DNA of 64,000 nt from Doryteuthis pealeii (taxonomy: Eukaryota; Mollusca; Cephalopoda; Myopsida; Loliginidae): assembly GCA_023376005.1 (NCBI GenBank), contig CM042157.1, positions 86,390,306-86,454,305 on the forward strand, given 5' to 3'. Positions 1 to 10,814 of the stretch are shown one piece after another. The notes under the pieces are model-generated. The model saw nothing but the letters and a program-made list of their open reading frames with translations, did not search any database and was not told the origin of the DNA. A program made the position numbers and the translations under genes. Position 1 is the first letter of the stretch, and every line of letters begins with the position of its first letter.

Positions 1-60
1 TTAATTATTTTAATTTGGTCAATTTCACATGCTGTAAAAATATAGGGGCCAATTCCTATA

Positions 61-130
61 GTTGTTTACTTGGATTTTACAGTCTTTCAACCCATGTTGG
101 GTTATTTATAACAAAGACTTTGTTTTAAAG
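61..130 (-). repeat. Diverged family A-like 3' tail fragment
   Basis: Read on the minus strand this resembles the tail seen at 33030-33110 and 31333-31410 (a 'gggttatttta' stretch near 'ttttacag'). It is short and diverged, with no other part of the element visible. The rest of 1-408 is AT-rich and holds nothing I recognise. Confidence 0.35.
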
Positions 131-408
131 AATTTTATGCGTCTCATTATTCAGGATAGATTTCAGTTTGTGCACATACTATTTAATTACATGATTAAAT
201 TTAATTTCTTGAGCAATTCCCAGTGGATCACCTTTCCACTCAGTCGTGCTCTGTCTTCTACTCTCTTTGTGCTAGTTTGCTGCATTCGCTTATTATATAA
301 TTAACCGTTTCGTCTTTTTCTCCGCGCATTCAACATCTTATCTATTTTTACTTTTATATAATTTGTTCTTACGGCACTGTCTTGTGCGATTATAAGAGAT
401 TCAGTTTC

Positions 409-1004
409 TCACCGCCCTGTCGGTGGGGCGTTAGAATGCACCGACTGCACCTCTGCAGAGGGGTAAAACTCCCCCAATGGGGCCACCTGTTGGCCGTGGG
501 TGGCGACCCGTGATGCTTAAGGATAGAGCCCAGGGGGGTGAGCAGTTCATGACATGCAATACTCCACTTTGGCCCTATCTTGGGCTAGACGGGCGGTCGG
601 AGAGGCCCCCTCCGATCAATCAGCTGGTCATGTCAAGCCCTAGCACCTATATGATTGTCCCAACCCTATTGCCCTTATGGCAAGCCACAACCCCTTTTTA
701 TCATATGGGTGCTAGAAGGCGGTGGCTGCGGGTCTACATATCATGGGAATAACGTTAAACTCTATCTGATGGTGAGGTTCCAGTTTTGGAGGTTTGGGGA
801 ATGTGGAGCACCCCTTCATCACCATTGCTCCCTGGTCCACTCTGATCCGGAGTGGTAGTACCTGTTAGGATCCCATCTATGGGTTAAATAGAAAAATGTA
901 TTTATAAAAAATTGTATTATCCATTAAGAATTGATTTATTTCAAAACTTTATCGGCATTAAATGACCCACTGAGGTTAATATGCCGTAAAACAAAACAAA
1001 CCAA
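409..1004 (+). mobile_element. Family A retroposon, full length, with target-site duplication
   Basis: A ~595-bp element starting CACCGCCCTGTCGG and ending in an AAAC-rich tail after TTAATATGCCGTAAAAC. The same start, body and tail recur at 1761, 7397 and 58900 (+) and 30713 (-). The direct repeat TCAGTTTCTC lies at 401-410 and again at 1005-1014, so this is a target-site duplication from retroposition. Full-length copies have nearly constant length, and one 5'-truncated copy exists (33336). Some copies share open stretches in one frame, but these break in others, so I do not call a protein. Partner enzyme unknown; the shared A-rich tail suggests LINE mobilisation. Confidence 0.85.
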
Positions 1005-1014
1005 TCAGTTTCTC

Positions 1015-1640
1015 ACTTTAGGTTTCCCTTTCTTAGCTCTGCCCATGTCTTCTAATGCGATATCTCTTCTATTTGTCGCTTGAAGTACCCATATAATTGT
1101 TTTTCTTCCTATTTCTAGTTTTTGATATGTTTCTGCTTGTTAGTATGTTGCAATTGCTTTTCCTGGTTGCTGCAGTTAGTCTTTCCTTACATTTATCAGT
1201 ACATTCGTCAAGTACTCGGATTGTCGAAACTACACTATCTTCAATGTTGGCGTGATAACTTCCTCCTTTTTTTCTTGGCACACATAGTCTCTTGTGTGTA
1301 ATGCCTTGTTCATTGTCATAAATTTCCTTGTTCTTTGGTCCATCTGTCGGAGCTCCTCTCTGGTCGATTTTAGGAATGGTCCTGTGTATCTTACGAGAGG
1401 AACAGCCCAGGTGTTTATTCCCTTGATTAGATTTCTTCTAAAGAGTATGGTTTCTAGAAGATTTCTTGTCCTTCTGAGGTATTCCTTTCTTAATTTTTCT
1501 TTCATTTTTGTTTAATGGCGTCTGCTTCCAATGCTTCTAGATATTTATTATTCTATTTTTCTCCATGTGTCCTCATTTCTTGTCGATTCGGTAGTTCTAT
1601 TCCCTTAATTGTTCCATCTTCTCCTTTCTTCATCACGAGC
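1015..1640 (-). pseudogene. Non-LTR retrotransposon reverse transcriptase, 5' and 3' truncated, frameshifted
   Basis: The minus strand encodes the region after the RT catalytic core of a LINE polyprotein. Around 1230-1505 the peptide includes KGINTWAVPLVRYTGPFLK and TREELRQMDQRTRKFMT; after a frameshift near 1270 it continues as GGSYHANIEDSV at about 1260-1069. Further upstream (1505-1640) the frame changes again. These blocks are typical of endonuclease-reverse transcriptase LINEs of marine invertebrates (established knowledge, from memory). The element at 60158-60760 carries the extreme C-terminus of what looks like the same family. It is dead: at least two frameshifts and no RT core present. 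Confidence 0.7.
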
Positions 1641-1760
1641 ATGGCACACCAAATCCCATTCTTATAACTTGGCTTATATTCACAGCGTTATAATAAACTT
1701 TCATTTCTGTCGTAAAGTAAACCATATAAAAATATTGCTTGACTTGGACAGTAAATTTTC

Positions 1761-2371
1761 ACACCGCCCTGTCGGCTGCGGCGTTAGAATGCACCGACTG
1801 CACCTCTGCAGAGGGGTAAGACTCCCCCAATGGGGCCACCTGTTGGCCGTGGGTGGAGACCCGTGATGCTTAAGGATAGAGCCCAGGTGGATGAGCAGTT
1901 CATGACTTGCAATACTCCACTTTGGCCCTATCTTGGTCTAGACGGGCGGTCGAGAGCCCCCCCGATCAATCGGCTGGTCACGTCAAGCCCTAGCACCTAT
2001 ATGATTTTCCCAACCCTATTGCCCTTATGGCAAGCCCCAACCCCTTTTTATCATATGGGTGCTAGAAGGCGGTGGCTGCGGGTCGACATGTCCTGGGAAT
2101 GACGTTAAACTCTATCTGATGGTTAGGTTCCAGTTTGGAGGTTTGGGGAATGTGGAGCACCCCTTCATCACCATTGCTCCCTGGTCCACTCTGACCCGGA
2201 GTGGTAGTACCTGTTAGGGTCCCATCTATGGGTTAAATAGAAAAATGTATTTATAAAAAATTGTATTATCCATTAATAATTGATTTATTTCAAAACTTTA
2301 TCGGCATTAAATGACCCACTGAGGTTGATATGCCGTAAAACAAACCCACCAAACCAAACCAAACCAAACAA
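1761..2371 (+). mobile_element. Family A retroposon, full length, with target-site duplication
   Basis: Same start and AAAC-rich tail as the copy at 409. TAAATTTTC occurs at 1752-1760 and 2372-2380, giving a clear target-site duplication (extended by ACA on both sides). It is inserted between two pieces of decayed LINE-related sequence (1540-1680 and 2515-2665). Confidence 0.85.
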
Positions 2372-2514
2372 TAAATTTTCACATAATGTTTACAAATTGG
2401 CGCCACTTTTGATTATAGCAAAGGGAGATTATCGATACAGGCACTTACGATACGGGTTCTTTTTTTTAATTGTATTTTTTACTGCAAAAATAGTTTCATT
2501 TAAATATGATAGAA

Positions 2515-2665
2515 TATTCCTAGATATATATTATTCTCTTTTTTTGTATGTGTCCTCATTTCTTCTCGATTCGGTAGTTCTATTCCCTTAACCGTTCCAT
2601 TTTTTTTCCTTTCTTCATCACGAGCATTCTTATAACTTGTCTTCTTATCGTGTCGGAAGTATTGT
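2515..2665 (-). pseudogene. Second small LINE RT remnant
   Basis: This repeats the sequence of 1540-1670, including the block around TCGATTCGGTAGTTCTATTC, on the same strand. It encodes the segment just N-terminal to the remnant at 1015-1640. Only about 50 codons remain. Confidence 0.55.
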
Positions 2666-2944
2666 CATCTTGAAGACGCAAATCTGTGCGCAGAACTCAG
2701 CGCCCGGTGAGATACAAAGTGAATCGAAATTGGATCATGGAGTGAGGAAGTCAGACGATGATGCTTCGTTATTTCCGTTAGGTGCATCAATTTATGGACC
2801 GACCTAGTGGAGCAGATAGTTGTGTATTTCCTTCCGGTCTTTGTAGCTGGGGTTCCAGCCAAAGTAAGAGGGATGGTTTCGAACTCTATTTTTTTTTTGA
2901 TGGGGAGATAATCAACATATGCAAGTAAAACGTACAATAGTAAC

Positions 2945-3011
2945 ACCCCTCTCTCTCTCCCCTTTCTCTCTCTCCCCTTTCTCTCTCTCTCCCCTTTCTC
3001 TCTCTCTTTCA

Positions 3012-3074
<63 letters not shown>
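2945..3074. repeat. (CT)n / (TA)n low-complexity block
   Basis: CT-rich interrupted repeat 2945-3047 followed by (TA)n to 3074. The preceding 2666-2944 shows no recognisable element. Confidence 0.9.
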
Positions 3075-3076
<2 letters not shown>

Positions 3077-3345
3077 TAGAAAAGACGTGACCCATTGAGC
3101 TCGGGTTAGATTGTTGGAAAAATCCCAGGATAATATTATTCCGTCAATTTAAAATCGAGAATGGTGGGTTTTTGACTTAATTCCAAAATACGACTAATTA
3201 GAACAAAATGAAATGGAATTTTTTCATAATTAATTCTAAATGTAAGACATATTTTGCGATGTGTTTTTTATCATTAAGCTGAATATGAAAAACCTTAAGG
3301 AACCAGAAGTTGATTCGCTCAGCTTTAGTATAATAATTGATATAT

Positions 3346-3406
3346 ATCTATCTATCTATGTCTGTTCCTTATCTATCTATCTATCTATCTATCTATGTCT
3401 ATTCAA

Positions 3407-3441
<35 letters not shown>

Positions 3442-3492
3442 GTTTGTTCATTATCTATCTATCTATCTATTTATCTATCTATGTCTGTTCAT

Positions 3493-3550
<58 letters not shown>

Positions 3551-3665
3551 GTTCATTATCTATCTCTATATATCTATCTATGTATGTTCATAATCTATCT
3601 ATCTATCTCTCTATCTATGTTCATTATTCTATCTATCTATCTATCTATCTATGTCTATCTATCTA

Positions 3666-3712
<47 letters not shown>

Positions 3713-3720
3713 GTCTGTTC

Positions 3721-3753
<33 letters not shown>

Positions 3754-3790
3754 GTCTGTTCATTATCTATATATCTCTATATATAAATCT
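3346..3790. repeat. (TATC)n microsatellite array, ~445 bp
   Basis: Tetranucleotide TATC repeats broken by a recurring phrase resembling TATGTCTGTTCATTA, which gives a higher-order pattern of about 45-70 bp. Long open frames here (Ser/Ile/Tyr repeats) are an artefact of the period. Confidence 0.95.
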
Positions 3791-4060
3791 ATCGTTTAAT
3801 TTATTCCCAACTTCCCGCTATTCAATTTCTTATATATCATATTCCTTGTTATCATCGTTAAACCTTGTAATCTTTTGTTGGCCACACAATACAAAGAAAA
3901 TAAAAAGAATCCTTTATAAAGCTGTTTCAGTTGACCTGAATGTTAAAATGTACGATAAATATGCAAAAGACTAAGATGTTGCTTGAGAACTGAATGTCTC
4001 TGATTATATGTGCAGTTGGCTATATCTTAAAGATTCAGATCAAAGATAATAGAATAATTG

Positions 4061-4770
4061 TGTTACATAATTGTTAGTACCCTAACACTTATGTACCAAT
4101 AGTGGAGAAACCAAAATGGCTGTTATAAGTTGCAGCCGGCGGCCTTGAAGATTGAGTGAGACGGCTTGACTCATCCTGATCCTCCTTTCGGTGGATACCG
4201 TGAGAATCGGTGGAGAAGACCCTCTTCCGGTTTAGATTAGAAAGAGTTAGTTAGTATTGGCCAAAACCACGGAGCGAGCAAGTCGCACTTAGGCGCGTTG
4301 TCATACTCACACTCTGCGCAGGTAGTCCGGTGGGGATTTCGGAATAAAATATGATCCAAAGCAAATCGAAGTTTTGGCTTATTGACCCGGGCTTTTCTAA
4401 AAATACCAAAGTTGAAGTCAAATCAGTAAAGATTAAATAAGCTCAAAAAATCTCCCTAAATTAAGTTAAGGATATTTTGAAAATATTCTAATGGATCTAA
4501 TGAAATAGTAAAAGAAACATGGCGAAGTTCAAGAATGTCATTGTGATGAGAACGATTGGCTGTTCAATATACTGTGTGGCCCATAAAACATTGACACATT
4601 GTTACGATTCTGATCACCATTTTAGACTTTAAGTCTCTTTTTTGTCAATAGTAGAAAATGTGTAGTCTCAGTTGTAGAAAGTCTGTTGTATTCTTATGAT
4701 AGACGAGAAATCCCCAACAGGAGACCAGACATGAAATCCCAAAGATTATAAGAATAAGAGAGTATACAAT
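4061..4770 (+). mobile_element. LTR-like element, interrupted copy
   Basis: Starts TGTTACATAATT and matches the solo LTR at 21356-21841 through AAAATGGCTGTTATAAGT, CTTTCGGTGGATACCGTGAG and GAGAAGACCCTCTTCCGG to an AATAAAATATGATC polyadenylation-like signal near 4344. The downstream part (4690-4770, GAAATCCCCAACAGG to GTATACAA) also matches. About 300 bp between have no counterpart in the other copy, so this one carries an insertion or is chimeric. No clear target duplication at the ends. Confidence 0.6.
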
Positions 4771-5640
4771 ATATGCTATATACTGGCATCAAATTCTATA
4801 TGTTATATAGCGGCTTCTTCAAACTCACGGCCCTACTTCGTGTATCTGTATACGTAACGGGTATATATGGTCACGTGGCGAAGTATGTGTAGTAGCTTAA
4901 TAAAATCACAACACATGGGTATTGTAAAAACCTTGAGTTTATTCTTTTCCTCGGCTGGTGGGTGGCGAGCGTTGACAATTACTACTACTACTGCTGGGGT
5001 GGTGAGGTAAAGGGGAGGCTGGTGGGGTCTCAACGCCCTTGGCCGCGACGGACCGTGTTGACTCACTGTTCGCCGTCCGCTGTCTGACTCTCTAACTGAC
5101 CTGGGATCCCTGACTTCCTTTTATATATATCAAACGCCTACGCGTTTTCTTTTGTTATCTTTATCTCCTCCCTGCTTCTTTGACTGGAAAGCCTCGCTTC
5201 CGTTTTTTAACTTCTTTGTTCGCTTTTACCGGGAAAAAAGTCCTTTGTCATTTTTGTCGTCTTTTCTTTGCTTTGTTTAATTTAACCGGAAATTCCTATT
5301 TCTGTTTGTACAATATACAACACATATAGATTTATTGGTATACAAAATTGGACATCATGATCGTGTTGGCATCGATTTAATTTCACTAATGCTTTTGTCT
5401 GAATGATTTCAATGCTTCAATGATGTTTTCATTCTAATATTTTTGTAAGCTTATTTGGGAATATTCCAAGTGTTCCAGTAATGATGGGTAAAATTATTAG
5501 CTTCATATTTACACATTTTTGTACTCTCACTTCATGGCAGTAATGTCGTCTTGCCAATGTGATAATGACGATGAAGAGAGGGAGGAGGTAGAAGTGGATG
5601 TTGTTGTTGTTCTTCTTCTTTTAATACATTTCTACACAAG
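4771..5640. other. No recognisable gene or repeat
   Basis: Mixed-composition sequence including a GC-richer patch (4930-5060) with TACTAC triplets. I see no domain, splice-like gene structure or known repeat. Candidate single-copy sequence. Confidence 0.4.
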
Positions 5641-5759
5641 TAGTGACTGGTGTATTTTAATAAAGATCAAGTGACAGTAAGGCTAGGACTCTCTACCAGT
5701 AACCAAGGGTTTTCTTCAGTGTTGTTTATTAGCTGTACTCAAATCTTGTTCAGTTTATC

Positions 5760-6101
5760 CATCTCTCTCTCTCTCTCTGCCTCTCGGTCTCTCTCTGTTC
5801 ATATCTCTCTGTTTCCCTATGTTCATCTCTATCTATCTATCTAAATATCTATCTATCTATTTCAATATGTTCAGCTCTATCTATGTAAATATATATCTAT
5901 CTATTTCAATATCTATCTATCTATCTATCTATTTCGATATGTTCATCTCTATCTATCTAAATATATATCTATCTATTTCAATATCTAAATATCTATCCAT
6001 CTATCTATCTAAATATCTATCTATCTATCTAAATATCTATCTATCTATTTCAATATGTTCAGCTCTATCTATCTATCTAAATATATATCTATCTATTTCA
6101 A

Positions 6102-6144
<43 letters not shown>

Positions 6145-6335
6145 TTCAATATCTATCTCAATATCTATTTCAATATCTATCTCAATATTTATATATCTAT
6201 CTATCTATCTATCTCAATATCTATCTATTTCAATATCTATCTTAATATCTATCTATTTCAATACATATATATCTATCTATTTGAATATCTATCTAAATAT
6301 GTTTATATCTATCTATCTATCTATCTATCCGTCCA
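5760..6335. repeat. (TATC)n-related microsatellite with CAATATC variants
   Basis: CT-rich lead-in 5760-5815, then TATC repeats mixed with ATTTCAATATC and TAAATATC units to 6335. The variant units are interspersed rather than clustered, which suggests an older array than 3346-3790. Confidence 0.93.
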
Positions 6336-6339
6336 TCTC

Positions 6340-6815
6340 GATGTTTTTCCCCCCAGAAAAAGCAGTCCCCCGAACTATCCGCTATGTAATTACCCATTGC
6401 CTCTGACGATATTTTTCCACCATTAGTAACTGTTATAGGTGATATAACCTATTCACATAATGGAATGATCCTACTACTACTACTACAAGTAGCAAAGACA
6501 ATTGTAGCTTGAAGAACAAGAGACGCGATTCAGTTCTAGACTGTATTGTCGGACGTAACTTCACTTTCCTTCTGTAAATTCTACTTTCTTTGTTCAATAC
6601 AATTGTATCAACTTTCACCAGTCGTTTGTATTTATTTGTGACCCTTAATAACCCCACAACAGTAACTGATCGATTTCACTGGAGAACGGGTGACAGCAAG
6701 TCTCTTCAATACACCAGGACTTTCCTCAGTATTGTTGCTGATTCTTAATAATTCTATTGCCTGAAGGGTTTATTTTTTGCTTCAGGCATCTACAAATTCC
6801 TTCTTAGCAGTCAAA
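6340..6815. other. Unassigned sequence
   Basis: Nothing recognisable apart from a phrase near 6665-6730 (GACAGCAAGTCTC, then 'caccaggac') that recurs loosely at 5670-5720 and 19895-19925, so part of this is probably an old interspersed repeat. Confidence 0.3.
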
Positions 6816-6818
6816 GTT

Positions 6819-6872
<54 letters not shown>

Positions 6873-7092
6873 ATATATGTATGTATAATATATATGTGTA
6901 TAAATTATATATATGTGTATATGTATGTATATATATACATGTCTATGTATGTATGTATAAATATGTGTATGTATGTATATAAATATATATGTATGTATAT
7001 ATATATATATATATTATATATATAATATATGTAAGTATAAAAATTCATAGATTGATAGATATTTGTACAAATATAGATAGGTAGATATTTCA
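6819..7092. repeat. Compound (CA)n/(TA)n/(TG)n and TATG microsatellite
   Basis: CA tract 6819-6834, TA tract to 6858, TG tract to 6873, then degenerate TATG/TATA to about 7030 and a GATA-rich end. Confidence 0.93.
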
Positions 7093-7179
7093 TAAATATA
7101 TATAGATAAATCAGGATATTGATTAATTATTCGCAATTGCAGAAAGGATGATCTTATTTCATTATTCCCTCCGCAATTG

Positions 7180-7310
7180 CCTGTAATGAATTAATATCTC
7201 AATTAATTCATTGCAATTAACCATGAAGATCCTTTATGCTGAAACTTGAGTAGGTTATTTCTATGTGGACCTTGATACCAAATCCACTCTACTAACGTAT
7301 TGAACCATTT
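7180..7310 (+). mobile_element. Hammerhead-bearing repeat, family H1
   Basis: Matches the reverse complement of 34755-34880 through AATTAACC, the ribozyme and CTACTAACGTATTGA. The 3' part carries the TATTGA(GC)AC-type box shared by several ribozyme repeats in the window. Boundaries are approximate. Confidence 0.6.
7218..7257 (+). ncRNA. Hammerhead-ribozyme-like motif, type I, C3 mutated
   Basis: Stem I arms TAACC (7218-7222) and GGTTA (7253-7257) are complementary. The core reads ATGAAGA (7223-7229; canonical CUGANGA, so C3 is A), stem II is weak, GAA is at 7241-7243, stem III is ACTTGAGT (2 bp plus TTGA loop), and position 17 is A. The C3 change predicts loss of activity. The relative at 34811-34849 has an intact core. 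Confidence 0.6.
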
Positions 7311-7396
7311 ATATTCGTTATAACATTTTTCAGTTCGTATTTGTATTGACGTCAATATTGCGATATTTTATTCCCCTGTAAGTCATCTTCTTTATC

Positions 7397-7993
7397 ACAC
7401 CGCCCTGTCGGTTGGGGCGTTAGAATGCACCGACTGCACCTCTGCAGAGGGGTAAAACTCCCCCAATGGGGCCACCTGTTGACCGTGGGTGGTGACCCGT
7501 GATGCTTAAGGATAGAATCCAGGTGGATGAGCAGTTCATGACTTGCAATACTCCACTTTGGCCCTATCTTGGGCTAGACGGGCGGTTGGAGAGGCCCCCT
7601 CCGATCAATCGGCTGGTCATGTCAAGCCCTATATGATTTTCCCAACCCTATTGCCCTTATGGCAAGCCACAACCCCTTTTTATCATATGGGTGCTAGAAG
7701 GCGTTGGCTGCGGGTCTACATGTCCTGGGAATGACGTTAAACTCTATCTGATGGTGAGGTTCTAGTTTTGGAGGATTGGGGAATGTGGAGCACCCCTTCA
7801 TCCCATTGCTCCCTGGTCCACTCTGACCCGGGTGGTAGTACCTGTTAGGGTCCCATCTATGGGTTAAATAGAAAAATGTATTTATAAAAAAAATTGTATT
7901 ATCCATTAAGAATTGATTTATTTCAAAACTTTATGGCATTAAATAACCCACCGAGGTTGATATGCCGTAAAACAAAACAAAACAAACGAATTA
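7397..7993 (+). mobile_element. Family A retroposon, full length, with target-site duplication
   Basis: Starts CACCGCCCTGTCGGTTGG and ends ACAAAACAAACG. TTTATCAC is found at 7391-7398 and 7994-8001, a target-site duplication. A ~14-bp internal deletion near 7630 removes part of the phrase present in other copies. The flank 7998-8510 shows nothing I recognise. Confidence 0.85.
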
Positions 7994-8514
7994 TTTATCA
8001 CATTGTAATTTTCATTATACAACGTGTGATAGCACGTGTGATACCCTGATTTACATTTTTAGTTCACTGGTAACATTTGGAAGATTGTGCAACTTATTGC
8101 TCTATTTCAGTTTCACAGCAACACCACACTCCAAAATATATCTCGACTGTTATTATTAAAAATAAATAAAAGTACAAGAAATGAATAAGTTGTATAAAAT
8201 TGAGAACAAAAACAGGACTAGACAGGAAAATGAATGTCGCCAGGAAATCCTGCTGCATTCACATTTAATTCATAAACATCAGAATACAAATCCGCAAAGA
8301 AATAAACATTAACTTGTGTTGTTATAAATAAAACAGTTTTGAATATCGCCTACACACAACCACATCTGGGTGTCGGGTGGGCGGGTATCTTTTTCTTGGG
8401 GTGGAGGGAAAAACGTTAATCATATCACGATAGTGATACAAGATATCTTTATAAGATAGTTAATTAGATTTTAAAAAAAAATTATTTCCGAAAACATTAG
8501 AGAATTGTAGGAAA

Positions 8515-8640
8515 TGGATTCATCGAGCCGAGTTTAAATCGTGGACGAAGCTACAGTTCCCATAGTGCTATTAGCCTAGGGAAAGGCATGAATCGAACTA
8601 CTCTCCCTCCCGCTATGGTAAATAATAGGGCAGACACACA
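8515..8640 (+). mobile_element. tRNA-Gln-like SINE (family B), 5'-truncated
   Basis: Begins inside the tRNA-like head (CCGAGTTTAAATC, B-box-like) and continues with the conserved body: 'gggaaaggcatgaat', CTCCCTCCCGCTATGG and TAATAGGGCAGAC. The better copies are at 51678 and 53541. Confidence 0.65.
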
Positions 8641-8660
8641 TATATATATATATATATATA

Positions 8661-9288
8661 TCTTATTATAATGGAGATTGTGTGTTTTTCTGTCTGTAAC
8701 CGAAACTATATTACTACTCAAGTCACAATTCCCTTAGTTATTTACGTCACATTCTCCATGATTCTATTTCTATTTAAACAGCAATTAATAATACAACTGT
8801 TTGACATTATTAATACTGTTGGCCTTACCTAAATACTAATAACATGCAATTGTATTTATATATACAACAAAATACCAGTTTTCAGTGTAAACGTAAAGCT
8901 AATTTGCATATTGATATTAAAAAAACTGATTTTAATAAAAATGTGCTTGGTATTATTGATTTCTAATTGTTTGGTTTTATCTTAATGAATATGAGTAAAA
9001 ATCTCTTCAATAAATCCTAAAAGAAATTCATTAACAAGAAGAAATAACTGTAAATTTATTCTTTACTTCCTAATTTAACTAAATAGTTAAACTAGGAAAA
9101 TTTAGCATTGAAAAACGGAAGTGATGAAAGAGTAAGTTTCAGTTGTTCTATTTTCCGATTATACCCCTCCGTTTCAAATCTTTTTATTTGAATTCTTAAT
9201 TAGTTTCATTAGCCTTTCTGATTTAATCTAATATTTTATTACATTTAAACTTAAATACTTGCACCCGGAGGGTGCATATATTTGCTAG
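8661..9288 (+). mobile_element. Helitron-like element, family G, full length (628 bp)
   Basis: Starts TCTTATTATAATGGAGATTG after an A and ends GCTAG before a T. The hairpin GCACCC-GGA-GGGTGC sits about 8 bases before the terminal CTAG. TC start, CTRR end, a 3' subterminal GC hairpin and insertion between A and T are the defining Helitron signs. Other copies with the same ends lie at 11567, 22272, 48623 (-) and 63689. There is no Rep/helicase coding, so the copies are non-autonomous. Confidence 0.85.
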
Positions 9289-9327
9289 TATATATATATA
9301 TATATGGGTGCTATATTTTAAGTAAAC

Positions 9328-9339
9328 AGTGCTCAATAT
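9328..9339 (-). other. TATTGAGCAC box
   Basis: On the minus strand this reads ATATTGAGCACT, preceded by TGCTCTATC. It is one of seven occurrences in the window, most of them next to hammerhead repeats. Confidence 0.5.
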
Positions 9340-9489
9340 CATTGATAGAGCATTTATATTTAAGTTAAGGTAGGGTGGTATTAACGGCACCTGCTTAGTG
9401 ATAGTTTCTGACCAACTGACCTGAAGATTGCGTAGACGAAAAACTGTCAGCAACCAGGCGCTGTTGACTCCATGTCCATGATACCTTGA

Positions 9490-9738
<249 letters not shown>

Positions 9739-9754
9739 CTATATTAATGGATAT

Positions 9755-9898
9755 GGAGGCTGGAAGGAGGAGAATTGATGGGAAAGGTGACTGCATTGGA
9801 AATTAATTTTGTATAAAATATTAAAATATTAAAAAGTTAAACAAAATTAATTTCCAATGCAGTCACCTTTCCCATCAATTCTCCTCCTTCCAGGCTCC
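9755..9898. repeat. Near-perfect palindrome with 58-bp arms
   Basis: Arms 9755-9812 and 9841-9898 are complementary with about one mismatch (GGAGGCTGG against CCAGGCTCC), around a 28-bp AT spacer. A hammerhead-like motif follows at 9937. The pattern resembles other ribozyme foldbacks here. Confidence 0.85.
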
Positions 9899-9936
9899 AC
9901 ACCCATTAATGTAATTTGAAAAACTGGAACACATCA

Positions 9937-9978
9937 CCCCTGATGATGGCACTTCGAAGTGCCGAAAGTACTGGAGAC
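9937..9978 (+). ncRNA. Hammerhead-ribozyme-like core
   Basis: Canonical CTGATGA at 9940-9946, strong stem II (GGCACTTCGAAGTGCC, which folds fully), GAA at 9964-9966, stem III AGTACT. Stem I is short (CCC against GG) and position 17 is G, which the cleavage rule does not allow. Probably a degraded ribozyme. A related copy at 49956 has U at position 17. Confidence 0.55.
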
Positions 9979-10141
9979 ATGAACTTTGGTGGACTAATCC
10001 ACGAATTCCACCCAAATATATATATATAATCCAAAAGTTCAGAGAAGAAATCTTCCATACGACACAAGAGTTTTATTTAAAAAACCTGTCGCAGTTTGAG
10101 AGCTCAATGTGTGCTCTTAATGTCAGAGTCACAGAGCAAAT

Positions 10142-10296
10142 TTATAAGTAAAGAAATAACAAAAGACTTAGAGATTTAGCATTATAGTCTATTCATTCGC
10201 ATCTGATGAGTCGGGAGAGTTAGACACTTTGTCTCAGCTCCCTGAAATAGACTATAAGCTAAATCTCTAAGTCTTTTGTTATTTCTTTACTTATAT
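10142..10296. repeat. Palindrome enclosing a CTGATGA...GAA hammerhead-like core
   Basis: The left arm (about 10142-10192, TTTATAAGTAAAGAAATAAC...) pairs with the right arm (10247-10296). Between them lie CTGATGA (10203-10209), a GGGAG...CTCCC stem II and GAA (10254-10256). There is no separate stem III/stem I arrangement, so a two-way junction fits better than an active hammerhead. Confidence 0.6.
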
Positions 10297-10299
10297 ATA

Positions 10300-10480
10300 T
10301 ATTTTTGGAGGATATGTGCTTAATTGAAGTCATACCTAATTTTGAAAATTAATTAGTTAATAATTAATGAATTTTAGGCGGGCATATATGTTCAAATGTA
10401 AGGCTAAACGAATCGAGGAAATGTCAATCCCTGAATGTACATTTTGACCTATTAGGTTTCATCAGCAAGGTTATAGACAT
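10300..10480 (-). mobile_element. Family E hammerhead repeat (minus), diverged
   Basis: Contains the reverse complement of the family E body (TTTTTGGAGGATATGTGCTTAATTG, then 'aaggctaaacgaatcgag') and a degraded ribozyme at 10429-10470. It forms one arm of a head-to-head pair with 10541-10710 across a (TA)n spacer. Confidence 0.7.
10429..10470 (-). ncRNA. Hammerhead ribozyme relic with covarying stem I
   Basis: On the minus strand stem I arms are CCTTG and CAGGG (five pairs including U-G). Intact family E copies have CTCTG/CAGAG, so this is a compensated variant. CTGATGA is intact and stem III is ATGTACAT, but the GAA is AAA (G12 changed). Confidence 0.6.
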
Positions 10481-10504
10481 GGGAGACTGCTCCGTGTGTG
10501 ACTC

Positions 10505-10540
<36 letters not shown>

Positions 10541-10542
<2 letters not shown>

Positions 10543-10710
10543 TGATGAGGCCTAATAGGCCGAAATGTACATACAGAGATTGATTTTTCTCGATTTGTTT
10601 AGCCATACATTTAATAGGTATTCCCGCCTAATTCATTATTAATTAATTAATTTTCAAAAATTAGGTCCGACTCCAATTAAGCACTTATTCTCCCAAAAAT
10701 TATCGGCAAA
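10541..10710 (+). mobile_element. Family E hammerhead repeat, 5'-truncated
   Basis: Starts at the ribozyme core inside a (TA)n tract (CTGATGA at 10542) and continues through GATTTTTCTCGATTTG, CATACATTTAATAGG and AATTAGGTCCGACTCC to CACTTATTCTCCC. The 5' arm of stem I is replaced by TA repeats, so this copy should not cleave. Confidence 0.75.
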
Positions 10711-10814
10711 AAGCCATTCTAAACAAACCTTGTTTACAACTTATCATATCGTCGTGTAATAAAAGTCACTAGAAGAGGAATATTAACCTACTCTAAACAA
10801 ATCATAAAATCTAA

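Noticed and set aside
477..752. Recurrent open frame in family A copies (starting MGPPVGRGWRP)
   Set aside because: It is seen in several copies only because they are recent duplicates; the 58900 and 30713 copies break it, and it has no recognised domain.
2665..3012. 115-codon open frame on the minus strand
   Set aside because: Its N-terminal half is a (CT)n artefact of Arg/Glu repeats and the rest has no recognisable feature.
3346..3790. Spaced repeats resembling a CRISPR array
   Set aside because: These are tetranucleotide microsatellites without unique spacers, in a eukaryotic context.
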